6,310 bases of DNA. Origin: an uncultured Anaerococcus sp. GTDB taxonomy: Bacteria > Bacillota > Clostridia > Tissierellales > Peptoniphilaceae. The DNA lies in NCBI GenBank assembly GCA_900550345.1, contig URRX01000086.1, forward strand, positions 1 to 6,310. Reading direction: 5' to 3'. Of this stretch, positions 1 through 6,310 are shown in pieces (the first letter of the stretch is position 1; each line of letters opens with the position of its first letter). The notes beneath the pieces were generated by a model. It worked only from the letters and a program-made list of their open reading frames with translations, had not been told where the DNA came from and did not search any database. The translations under genes and the position numbers were made by a program.

Positions 1-20
1 ACTATATCAATTCCAATCAT
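1..20 (-). CDS. acpS: Start of a further gene, probably holo-[acyl-carrier-protein] synthase (partial)
   Basis: Only the first six codons and two bases of the seventh are visible; they read M-I-G-I-D-I followed by GT, which can only be Val. The sequence MIGIDIV matches the usual N-terminus of AcpS, whose early Asp is a magnesium ligand and which moves the 4'-phosphopantetheine group from CoA to acyl carrier protein. The ATG overlaps the TGA stop of the upstream amidohydrolase (ATGA), and a GAGGA ribosome binding site lies 7 bases before it, so the start is well supported as a gene start. The family assignment rests on seven residues and is tentative; other proteins can begin with a similar beta strand. 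A ROK-type sugar kinase start (IDIGGT) is excluded because the seventh codon begins GT. The gene continues beyond the left edge. Confidence 0.55.
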
Positions 21-1297
21 ATTCTTTTCCTCAAATTATTGAAAGACTGTTTAGATTTTTGAATTATTTCATCAATATCAAGATTAAGGAATTTTTTATT
101 ATCATATACTATTTCTCCATTTATCAAAACATGTGAGACATCAGTATCAAAAGTAGAATAACATAAAGATGAAATCAAGTTATTTTGAGGAGTGTGATTA
201 GGATTATTTAAATCTATTAAAATAATATCAGCAAGTTTTCCTTCTTCCAAACTACCTATTTTTTTATCCATTCCCAAAGCCTTTGCCCCATTAATAGTTG
301 CCATTTTTAAAACTTCATATGCCCTTAAATTTTTAGGATCTTTAAACTTTGAAACAAGTGATGCAATTGAAATTTCTTTGAACATAGATAAATTATTATT
401 ACTTGCTGATGAATCAGTTCCCATTGCAAGATTTATTCCCCTATCAATTATCTTAGAACAATCCAAAAAACCTGATGAAAGTTTTAAATTACTAGAAGGA
501 TTGTGTACTACAGAAACATCGTATTTTGACAAAATATCTAAATCTTTTTCTGATAAATGTACACCATGGGCCGCTATTGTTTTATTTTCAAAAATTCCAC
601 ATTCTTCAAAAACTTCTGTTGGACTTTGGCCATATCTTTTTATACAATCTTCGTTTTCAACTTTTGTTTCTGATAAATGAATATGAATAGGCATCTTATA
701 TTCTTTAGAAACTTTTGATATCTCTTTTAAATATTCTTTATCAGTTGTATAGACAGCATGTGGACCTAAGGCAATATTTATTCTTCCATCTTGGCTGTTT
801 TCGTAGTTTTTATAAAGATTTATATTTTCTTTAATTTTAGAGAAATTTTCATCATCAAGTGTTAAGCCTCTTGAAATTTGAGCTCTCATTTTAGATTTTT
901 CTAATGCTTTTATTGTTTGATCTTCGAAATAGTACATATCAGCAAAAGTTGTCGTTCCTGTCATTATCATTTCTGCTTGAGATAATAATGAAGCCCAATA
1001 AACATCTTTTTCAGTTAATTTATCTTCTAGTGGCCATATTTTATTATTTAGCCAATCCATCAGTTCAACATCATCACTAAAATTTCTAAAAAGACTCATC
1101 CCAACATGTGTATGAGCATTTATCAATCCAGGCATTGCTAGATGATTTTCACCATCTATTTTTTTGTCATAAGAAAATTTAATTTTATCTTTGCTTATTT
1201 TTTTGATTTTTCCATCTTCGATATAAATATTTCCATTTTTTATAACTTCTCCATCACACATTGTGAGGATCTTAACGTTTTCTATTAATATATTCAT
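17..1297 (-). CDS. mtaD: 5'-methylthioadenosine / S-adenosylhomocysteine deaminase-type amidohydrolase
   Basis: This 426-residue protein belongs to the metal-dependent amidohydrolase superfamily, in the branch that deaminates methylthioadenosine and S-adenosylhomocysteine to inosine derivatives in the cytoplasm. The residues visible are the metal-binding HTH (His62, His64) after PGLINA, His207 and Glu210 in the HIHLSET segment, His244 in AAHGVH, and Asp295 in GTDSSASNN. These correspond to the metal ligands and catalytic Glu/His/Asp known in Thermotoga TM0936. A small N-terminal beta domain (about 1-55) and a C-terminal part ending EEGKLADIILIDL plus a short tail complete the usual composite-domain layout, and the length is normal for the family. 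I chose the ATG at 1297 because homologues begin MNILI-N; the frame stays open upstream to 1405, but that stretch is basic, unlike the family, and lies within gatB. No Shine-Dalgarno site lies at normal distance from this ATG, and a hairpin sits there instead. The exact substrate cannot be read from sequence: 5'-deoxyadenosine, produced by radical SAM enzymes, is a realistic alternative. It follows gatB by 29 bases and overlaps the next gene as ATGA. Confidence 0.88.
   Translation of the reverse strand: MNILIENVKILTMCDGEVIKNGNIYIEDGKIKKISKDKIKFSYDKKIDGENHLAMPGLINAHTHVGMSLFRNFSDDVELMDWLNNKIWPLEDKLTEKDVYWASLLSQAEMIMTGTTTFADMYYFEDQTIKALEKSKMRAQISRGLTLDDENFSKIKENINLYKNYENSQDGRINIALGPHAVYTTDKEYLKEISKVSKEYKMPIHIHLSETKVENEDCIKRYGQSPTEVFEECGIFENKTIAAHGVHLSEKDLDILSKYDVSVVHNPSSNLKLSSGFLDCSKIIDRGINLAMGTDSSASNNNLSMFKEISIASLVSKFKDPKNLRAYEVLKMATINGAKALGMDKKIGSLEEGKLADIILIDLNNPNHTPQNNLISSLCYSTFDTDVSHVLINGEIVYDNKKFLNLDIDEIIQKSKQSFNNLRKRI
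28..32 (-). promoter_or_regulatory. Ribosome binding site of the partial acpS-like gene
   Basis: The minus strand reads GAGGA here, followed by 7 bases (AAAGAAT) and then the ATG at 20-18. It lies inside the last codons of the amidohydrolase gene. Together with the ATGA stop/start overlap it supports a real, translationally coupled gene running off the left edge. Confidence 0.6.
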
Positions 1298-1303
1298 AAT
1301 AAA

Positions 1304-1329
1304 TAAGAGCGGCGAAAAGCCTGCTCTTA
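1304..1329 (-). terminator. Stable hairpin between gatB and mtaD, possible partial terminator or attenuator
   Basis: On the minus strand TAAGAGC (1329-1323) pairs perfectly with GCTCTTA (1310-1304). A single bulged A follows, then GGC pairs with GCC around a five-base TTTTC loop, giving a ten-pair stem. The stem is unusually GC-rich for this window. The bases after it read TTTATT and run straight into the ATG of the amidohydrolase, so a broken T-tract is present. The first three bases of the left arm, TAA, are the gatB stop codon shifted by two bases: the actual stop occupies 1329-1327. The shape resembles an intrinsic terminator, but the next gene begins only 6 bases later, so full termination here would shut that gene off. 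Partial read-through, an RNA stability or processing element, or a structure that controls translation of the next gene are all possible. Confidence 0.5.
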
Positions 1330-2748
1330 AATTTCTCCTATTCTTTCTTTCAATAGTGCATTTACTTGTTGTGGATTTGCTTTTCCTTTTGTTTTTTTCA
1401 TACATTGACCAACCAAAAATCCAAATGCCCTATCTTTACCATTTTTAATATCTTCAACAGATTGTTGATTTTCTTCCAAAACTTCTTTAACAATATCTTC
1501 TAAGAAATTTTCGTCAGAAATTTGGAGAAGATTCCTTTCTTTTGAAATTTTTTCTGGATCTTCATCTGATTCAAATATTTCTCTTAATAATTTCTTACCA
1601 ACATTATTGTTTATTTTATTATCTAAAACTAATTTAATTAACTTAGCAAAATTTTCAATTGATAAATTCATTCGATCAGCTTCAATTTCACTTTCATTTA
1701 ATCTTCTAGATAATTCTGTTAATATCCAATTTGAAACTTCCTTAGGATTTTTTACTAAATCATTTGTTTTTTCAAATAAATTAGCCAATTTCCTATCATT
1801 AGACAAAAGACCTGCATCATAATCTGAAAGTTTATATTCTTTCATATATCTTTTTGCTTTTTCTTCAGGTAATTCCGGTAAATTATCTTTTATATCTTTA
1901 ATAAATTCTTTACTTAGTTCAATTCTTGGTATATCTGCTTCTATAGAAAACCTATAATCACTTGCAGTTTCTTTTGTTCTCATTGAAATTGTAGATTGAG
2001 AATCATCATCCCATCTTCTAGTTTCTTTTACAGATTCATCCTCATTTTCTAGCATTTTTTTATGTCTTTCAGTTTCAAATAATAAGGCATCTTCTATTGC
2101 TTTTATAGAGTTTAAGTTTTTAATCTCAGAAATTGCTGTTCTTTCTCCTGTTTCAAGATTCTCTAAGTTTATATTAACATCACAACGCATTTGACCTTCT
2201 GCCATTACACAATCTGAGACATCTAAGAACCTTAAAGTTTGAGCTAATTTTTCAACGAATTCTCTAGCTTGTTTAGCAGATTTCATATCTGGTTCAGTTA
2301 CAATTTCAATTAATGGAAGTCCAGCCCTATTATAATCCATCAAAGTATTATTATTTTCATCGTGATTTGATTTTGCTGTATCTTCCTCCATATGAATAGA
2401 ATTTAATCTAATTTTATCTCCATCACTTAAAACAATATGACCACCTATAGCATAAGGCTCATCTTGTTGAGTTATTTGATATCCCTTTACAAGATCTGGA
2501 TAAAAATATTTTTTTCTATCCATTTTCATTGATTGTCTAATTTCACAATTAAGTGCAAGACCAGCTTTGATAGCATATCTTACAGCCTCTTTATTAATTA
2601 AAGGCAAAGTTCCTGGATGACCTAAACAAATTGGGCATGTATTTGTATTTGGTACTGCTCCAAACTCATTTTTACAGGAACAAAACATTTTTGTTTTTGT
2701 AGATAATTCTACGTGAATTTCTAATCCTATAATAGTTCTAGTCTTCAT
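1327..2748 (-). CDS. gatB: Aspartyl/glutamyl-tRNA amidotransferase subunit B
   Basis: GatB (473 residues, normal length) binds the misacylated tRNA and uses ATP to activate the side-chain carboxylate of Glu-tRNA(Gln) or Asp-tRNA(Asn), which then receives ammonia produced by GatA. The N-terminal signature GLEIHVEL gives Glu10 and His12 of the active site. A Cys cluster follows (Cys23, Cys25, Cys38, Cys41 in FCSC and CPICLGHPG), matching the zinc-binding type of GatB. The segments HMEED (about 119-123), GLPLIEIVTEPD (143-154) and EGQMRCDVN (184-192) are well kept. The C-terminal 150 or so residues form the helical YqeY-type tRNA-binding domain, ending in GFLVGQ and TKGKANP. One oddity is DYRFSIEADIP at 264-274, where most homologues have DYRYFPEPDLP. 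The start is fixed by family alignment and by AAAGGA six bases upstream. The ATG lies 11 bases inside the end of gatA, implying translational coupling. Confidence 0.97.
   Translation of the reverse strand: MKTRTIIGLEIHVELSTKTKMFCSCKNEFGAVPNTNTCPICLGHPGTLPLINKEAVRYAIKAGLALNCEIRQSMKMDRKKYFYPDLVKGYQITQQDEPYAIGGHIVLSDGDKIRLNSIHMEEDTAKSNHDENNNTLMDYNRAGLPLIEIVTEPDMKSAKQAREFVEKLAQTLRFLDVSDCVMAEGQMRCDVNINLENLETGERTAISEIKNLNSIKAIEDALLFETERHKKMLENEDESVKETRRWDDDSQSTISMRTKETASDYRFSIEADIPRIELSKEFIKDIKDNLPELPEEKAKRYMKEYKLSDYDAGLLSNDRKLANLFEKTNDLVKNPKEVSNWILTELSRRLNESEIEADRMNLSIENFAKLIKLVLDNKINNNVGKKLLREIFESDEDPEKISKERNLLQISDENFLEDIVKEVLEENQQSVEDIKNGKDRAFGFLVGQCMKKTKGKANPQQVNALLKERIGEI
1335..1340 (-). promoter_or_regulatory. 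Shine-Dalgarno-like TAGGAG far upstream of the mtaD start
   Basis: The minus strand reads TAGGAG inside the last codons of gatB. It is the only Shine-Dalgarno-like sequence near the mtaD ATG but lies 37 bases before it, too far for normal initiation. If the 26-base hairpin at 1304-1329 folds, the unpaired distance drops to about 11 bases (5 before and 6 after the stem), which approaches a workable spacing. The GGAG may equally be chance, since the codons GGA and GAA encode the Gly-Glu of the GatB tail. Whether it functions as a ribosome binding site is inference. Confidence 0.3.
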
Positions 2749-4147
2749 TTATTTTCCTTTCGAAAGTTTCACAAGCATTTATAATATCATTGTCTTTAAA
2801 TCTATCTCCAATAATTTGGATACTTCCAGATATTCCTTTTCTAACTGGGATAGATACACCACAAGATCCTGTTAAATTTACACAAACATTAAAAATATCT
2901 GAAGTGAAGTCTTTTAAAGGATCATCAACATATATTCCTAATTTAGATGGTAAATCTACAGTAGTTGGTGTGATTAAAAGATCATAATTTTTAAATATTT
3001 CTTTAAATTCTTCAACGATTAATGTTCTTAATTTTAGTCCTTGCTTATAAATTCTTTGATCATCTTCACTTGAAAGATACATTGTTCCAAGAGCAATTCT
3101 TCTTTGAACATTTTCTCCAAAGCCTTCTGACCTATTTTTTATAAATAATTCTTCAACGTTTTTGTATTCATCAGTTTGATGACCAAATCTAATACCATCA
3201 AATCTTGATAGATTACTAGAAACTTCAGAACTCATTACAACATTATAAACTTCATTTGCATATTTAGCATATTTTAAATCTACCGGATAAATTTCAGCTC
3301 CCATTTCTTTTAAAATTTCTATTGCTTTCTTATAATCATCTTCTACTTCTTTTTCTAAATTATAGATATTATTTTCATTTTTTATAACTGCAATTTTCTT
3401 GCCAGAAAAATCAAAGTTTTCTTCCTTATACTCATATTTTTCAAGGCAAGATGTCATATCAAATTTATCTGGAGATTGAGTTGCATTAGATATAATTCTC
3501 AAATCTTTTACATTTTTAGCAAATAATGATACTTGGTCTAAACTATTAGCCATAGATACAACTCCAGACCTACTCATCAAGGAATATGTTGGTTTATATC
3601 CTATAATATTACAATAACTTGCAGGTTGTCTTACTGATCCACCAGTATCTGTTCCAAGTGAAACTAGTACATCTTCTTTAGCAACACTTACTGCAGATCC
3701 TGAAGAAGATCCACCAGGAATTAAAGATTCATCTAAAGGATTTTTTATTTGTCCAAAATATGATGTTTCTCCAGATCCTCCCATTGCAAATTCATCCATA
3801 TTTGTTTTTGCAATAATAATTGCATCTTCATTCAATAGATTTTCAACTACTTTTGCATTAAATACAGGATTAAAATCTTCTAGCATTTTTGATGCACAGG
3901 TCATTTTCATATTTTTATAAGAAATATTATCTTTTACACTAACTGCTATTCCAAATAAGGATCCTAGTTCTTCTTTATTTTTTAATTTCTCATCTAAATA
4001 TTTTGCCCTTTCTAAGCTATCTTCCTCATTAATGGAAATATAGGCATTATATTTATCATTTTTTATTTTTTCTAAAATATTTTTCGTATTTTCATATACT
4101 GAAATTTCATTATTTTTAAATTTATTAATTGTTTCTTTAATATCCAT
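2738..4147 (-). CDS. gatA: Aspartyl/glutamyl-tRNA amidotransferase subunit A
   Basis: GatA (469 residues) is the glutaminase of the GatCAB complex: it hydrolyses glutamine and passes ammonia through a channel to GatB. It is an amidase-signature enzyme, and the Ser-cisSer-Lys triad is intact: Lys72 in VSVKDNI, Ser147 in GGSSSGSA and Ser171 in GTDTGGSVRQPA. The positions agree with Staphylococcus aureus GatA (Lys79, Ser154, Ser178) after a constant shift of seven. Later landmarks include KTNMDEFAMGGSGE (about 114-127), SEGFG with the following RRI-LGT segment, and a C-terminal NLTGSCGVSIP. Two motifs are less typical: YKPTYSLMSRSG at 184-195 and the tail loop GISGSIQIIG, where homologues commonly have YKPTYGRVSRYG and GLPVGLQIIG. 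AAGGAG overlapping the gatC stop codon lies 5 bases before the ATG, so the start is secure. It follows gatC by 9 bases and overlaps gatB by 11. The active-site residues argue for a working enzyme. Confidence 0.97.
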   Translation of the reverse strand: MDIKETINKFKNNEISVYENTKNILEKIKNDKYNAYISINEEDSLERAKYLDEKLKNKEELGSLFGIAVSVKDNISYKNMKMTCASKMLEDFNPVFNAKVVENLLNEDAIIIAKTNMDEFAMGGSGETSYFGQIKNPLDESLIPGGSSSGSAVSVAKEDVLVSLGTDTGGSVRQPASYCNIIGYKPTYSLMSRSGVVSMANSLDQVSLFAKNVKDLRIISNATQSPDKFDMTSCLEKYEYKEENFDFSGKKIAVIKNENNIYNLEKEVEDDYKKAIEILKEMGAEIYPVDLKYAKYANEVYNVVMSSEVSSNLSRFDGIRFGHQTDEYKNVEELFIKNRSEGFGENVQRRIALGTMYLSSEDDQRIYKQGLKLRTLIVEEFKEIFKNYDLLITPTTVDLPSKLGIYVDDPLKDFTSDIFNVCVNLTGSCGVSIPVRKGISGSIQIIGDRFKDNDIINACETFERKINED

Positions 4148-4156
4148 ACTTGCTCC

Positions 4157-4435
4157 TTAAAGTTTCCAATCCAACCTAAAATAACCATATTCAGTATCTT
4201 TTGCATTTTTAAGAGCTTCTTTTCTATCAAGAGACTTTCCTGGTATATCTTCTCTTAAAATAGCCTCGTGATTGTCCAACATTTCAGTCATTTTCACATC
4301 TTTACAATCAACATCAAAAATATGGTCTATAAAATCTAAAATTTTATTATACTTATCAGAAATTAAATCTACATCTTGATTAGATAAATCAAGATTTGCT
4401 AGTTTATAAATCCTTAAAACTTCATTTTTATCCAT
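4157..4435 (-). CDS. gatC: Aspartyl/glutamyl-tRNA amidotransferase subunit C
   Basis: GatC is a small (92 residues, normal) scaffold protein that wraps around GatA and contacts GatB, stabilising the heterotrimer; it has no catalytic role. The visible family features are the N-terminal helix with KLANLDLS (about 12-19), a helical middle, and the conserved C-terminal stretch LREDIPGKSL followed by REALKNA-type residues and GYFRL. The last residues, DWKL, replace the common VPKV ending, a minor divergence. The ATG follows the TAA stop of ligA with no base between, and a perfect AGGAGG at 4446-4441, lying in the last ligA codons, is 5 bases upstream. Expression is therefore probably coupled to ligA translation. 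Gene order C-A-B is the usual one in Bacillota. Confidence 0.95.
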   Translation of the reverse strand: MDKNEVLRIYKLANLDLSNQDVDLISDKYNKILDFIDHIFDVDCKDVKMTEMLDNHEAILREDIPGKSLDRKEALKNAKDTEYGYFRLDWKL

Positions 4436-6310
4436 TTAATCCTCCTCTAAATTTTTTATAAATTCAAACAATTCTTCTTTTTCTAAAACTTTTATACCTA
4501 ACTGGTCTGCTTTTTCTTTTTTACTACCAGGTTTTTCTCCACATAAAACTAAATCAGTATTCTTAGAAACAGAAGAAGTAACATCTCCCTTATGGTCTAT
4601 TATAAGTTTTTTAATATCATTTCTTTTGTAATTTTCAATACTTCCTGTAATTACAATCTTCATACCATCTAAGGAATTAGATATTTCACTTTCTTCGATT
4701 TCTTTAATTTTAATACCTTTTTCAAGTAATTTGTCTATTGAATCTCTTATATTATTATCATTAAAAAATTCCACTATATCATGAGATGTTTTCTCACCTA
4801 TATCCTCTACTTCAACCAGATCTTCTTCTTTGGCATTTCTTAGATTATCTAATGATTTATATTTATCAGCCAAATCTCTTGCTGTCTTAACACCAACATT
4901 TGGTATACCAATAGCATAAATAAAGTGATTTAATTCACATTCTTTACTATTTTTTATAGCTTCTAACAAATTATTTGTCTTTTTTTCTTTAAATGATTCC
5001 AAATTTATTAAATCTTCATAAGATAAATCATACAAATCATAAATTTCTTTAATTCCAAGTTTATTAATAAATAATTCAATAGTTTTTTCTGATAAACCTT
5101 CAATATCCATTGCATCTCTTGATGCAAAATGAACAAGTCTTGCTTTTAATTGAGGAGTGCATGAAATTGAATTTGGACAATAAATATGAACATTTCCTTC
5201 AATTAATTCGCTATGACAATATGGGCATTTACTAGGTTTTTCTATCTCTTTTGTTCCCTTTTGAAATTCATCAACAACTCCTAAAATTTCAGGAATTACA
5301 TCATTAGATCTTCTGATAAATACTTTAGATCCAATTTTAACTTTTTTTCTCAAAATATCATCGTAATTATTTAAGGTTGCTCTTTGCACTGTTACACCAG
5401 AAAAATCTACAGGTTCTAAAATTGCTGAAGGAGTAACTTTCCCAGTTCTTCCAACATTCCAAACCACATCTAAAAGTTTTGTTGTGTATTCTTCTGGGTC
5501 ATACTTGTATGCAATAGACCATCTTGGAAATTTATTTGTATAGCCCAAAGCTTCTTGAGTTTTTACATCATTTACCTTTATAACTACCCCATCGGTTAAA
5601 ACATCAATATTATGTCTTTCTTCTTTTATATATTCAATTTCTTTAACTATTTCATCAAAATTTTTGATTAATTTTTTGTAAGGATAAACTGGTAATTTTT
5701 GTTCTTTTAAAAATTCTAACTTATCTTCTTCAGTTTTAAAATCTAAAGAATTTGTAGAAATTTGATAAAAATAAGCTTTTAAATTTCTTTTTCTAGTTTG
5801 ACTAGTATCTAGATTTCTAATAGCTCCTGCTGCAGCATTTCTTGCATTTTTTAACGGAATTTCATTTTCTTCGTTATATTTTTTTAGGCTTGATAAAGGC
5901 ATTACTGCCTCTCCTTGAATTTCAAGCTGGGATTTTTCTTTTATTTTTGTTGGAATTGTTGGAATAGTTAATACTTGTTTTGTAACATCTTCACCTACAA
6001 TACCATTTCCTCTTGTTGAAGCTGTTTTTAAGTATCCATTTTCATAAGTTAAATTTATGGTTAATCCATCAAATTTATATTCAGTCAAAAATTCTAATTC
6101 ACCTAATTTTTCATTATGAATTTGGTTATAATTATCTCTTAATTTTTTAGTCCTAATAATCCAATCTTTTAATTGATTAATATTTTGAGATTTATCTTGT
6201 GAATAGAGCCTTGAAATATGAAAATGCTTTTCAAATTTATCTAAAATAGTTCCTCCAACTCTTTGTGTTGGAGAAAATATATTTATATATCCTGTAGATT
6301 TTTCAAGATT
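4436..6310 (-). CDS. ligA: NAD-dependent DNA ligase LigA (N-terminus outside the window)
   Basis: LigA seals nicks in DNA during replication and repair using NAD+. The 624 visible residues run open to the right edge; about 40 N-terminal residues (most of the Ia domain) appear to be missing, judged from a usual length of about 665. Numbering from the first visible residue: SPTQRVGG at 13-20, the adenylation motif with catalytic Lys79 in EYKFDG, EIQGE ending at Glu134, NARNAAAG at 155-162, DGVVIK with Lys245, and Lys269 in AYKYDPEE. An OB fold with GRTGKVTPSA follows. The zinc finger uses Cys362, Cys365, Cys378 and Cys384. Helix-hairpin-helix repeats span about 395-540 (AMDIEGLSEKT, IGIPNVGVKTA, VEDIGEKT), and a BRCT domain covers about 547-620. 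A TTG codon at 6088 could look like a start but lies inside the adenylation domain, so it is internal. Two conserved spots are unusual: RGNG for RGDG (100-103) and HISRLYSQDKSQ where MLSLDNAF is usual. It is probably functional and the first gene seen of the operon. Confidence 0.96.
   Translation of the reverse strand, partial: NLEKSTGYINIFSPTQRVGGTILDKFEKHFHISRLYSQDKSQNINQLKDWIIRTKKLRDNYNQIHNEKLGELEFLTEYKFDGLTINLTYENGYLKTASTRGNGIVGEDVTKQVLTIPTIPTKIKEKSQLEIQGEAVMPLSSLKKYNEENEIPLKNARNAAAGAIRNLDTSQTRKRNLKAYFYQISTNSLDFKTEEDKLEFLKEQKLPVYPYKKLIKNFDEIVKEIEYIKEERHNIDVLTDGVVIKVNDVKTQEALGYTNKFPRWSIAYKYDPEEYTTKLLDVVWNVGRTGKVTPSAILEPVDFSGVTVQRATLNNYDDILRKKVKIGSKVFIRRSNDVIPEILGVVDEFQKGTKEIEKPSKCPYCHSELIEGNVHIYCPNSISCTPQLKARLVHFASRDAMDIEGLSEKTIELFINKLGIKEIYDLYDLSYEDLINLESFKEKKTNNLLEAIKNSKECELNHFIYAIGIPNVGVKTARDLADKYKSLDNLRNAKEEDLVEVEDIGEKTSHDIVEFFNDNNIRDSIDKLLEKGIKIKEIEESEISNSLDGMKIVITGSIENYKRNDIKKLIIDHKGDVTSSVSKNTDLVLCGEKPGSKKEKADQLGIKVLEKEELFEFIKNLEED

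Noticed and set aside
378..680. Plus-strand open frame of 100 codons
   Set aside because: It lies wholly antisense to the well-conserved amidohydrolase gene, shows no family motif and no ribosome binding site, and is expected by chance opposite a low-GC gene.
1298..1405. In-frame upstream extension of the amidohydrolase to an ATG at 1405
   Set aside because: The added 36 residues are basic and unlike the family N-terminus, they overlap the end of gatB in another frame, and homologues begin at the MNILI position (1297).
1263..1822. Two short plus-strand open frames (1263-1448 and 1607-1822), the first with a hydrophobic stretch
   Set aside because: Both are antisense to mtaD/gatB, and their Phe/Leu/Ser-rich composition is what the complement of Lys/Glu-rich coding sequence gives; no start signals.
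2790..2987. Plus-strand open frame of 65 codons
   Set aside because: Antisense to the conserved C-terminal part of gatA, with no motif or ribosome binding site.
6086..6088. TTG as a start codon for ligA
   Set aside because: The frame is open upstream to the window edge and encodes SPTQRVGG and other LigA residues; this TTG is a leucine codon four residues before the catalytic lysine.
1..6310. Mobile element, CRISPR array, tRNA/rRNA, riboswitch or a novel defence system
   Set aside because: No direct repeats, terminal inverted repeats, tRNA-like cloverleaf or unknown protein was seen; nearly every base is in a recognised housekeeping gene and the longest gap is 29 bases.

Overview
This AT-rich window (GC visibly near 30%) carries one uninterrupted run of genes, all on the minus strand. 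Read in the direction of transcription (right to left) they are: ligA (NAD-dependent DNA ligase, N-terminus cut off by the right edge), gatC, gatA, gatB (the three subunits of the tRNA-dependent amidotransferase), an MTA/SAH-deaminase-type amidohydrolase (mtaD-like), and the first six codons of another gene, probably acpS, cut off by the left edge.

The base composition, strong AGGAGG-type ribosome binding sites and the ligA next to gatCAB arrangement (also seen, less compactly, in Bacillus and Staphylococcus) suggest a low-GC Bacillota. The divergent but intact protein sequences and the tight packing would fit an anaerobic Tissierellia/Peptoniphilaceae-type organism (Anaerococcus, Peptoniphilus or relatives). 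That lineage call is inference.

Layout: 6310-4436 ligA; 4435-4157 gatC, starting on the base after the ligA stop; 4147-2738 gatA, after a 9-base gap; 2748-1327 gatB, overlapping gatA by 11 bases; 1297-17 mtaD-like, after a 29-base gap filled by a stable hairpin; 20-1 the acpS-like start, overlapping the mtaD stop as ATGA. No gap exceeds 30 bases and no internal promoter is visible, so the genes probably form one transcript that starts outside the window. The hairpin after gatB is the only obvious place where the transcript could be partly terminated or processed.

Functionally, GatCAB converts misacylated Glu-tRNA(Gln) and/or Asp-tRNA(Asn) to the correct aminoacyl-tRNA, LigA seals DNA nicks, the amidohydrolase probably deaminates methylthioadenosine, S-adenosylhomocysteine or 5'-deoxyadenosine, and AcpS would activate acyl carrier protein. 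This is a housekeeping cluster. I found no mobile element, defence system, CRISPR array, RNA gene or unknown protein. The points worth a second look are the gatB/mtaD hairpin with the missing Shine-Dalgarno site beside it, and several unusual substitutions in conserved motifs of LigA, GatB and GatA.
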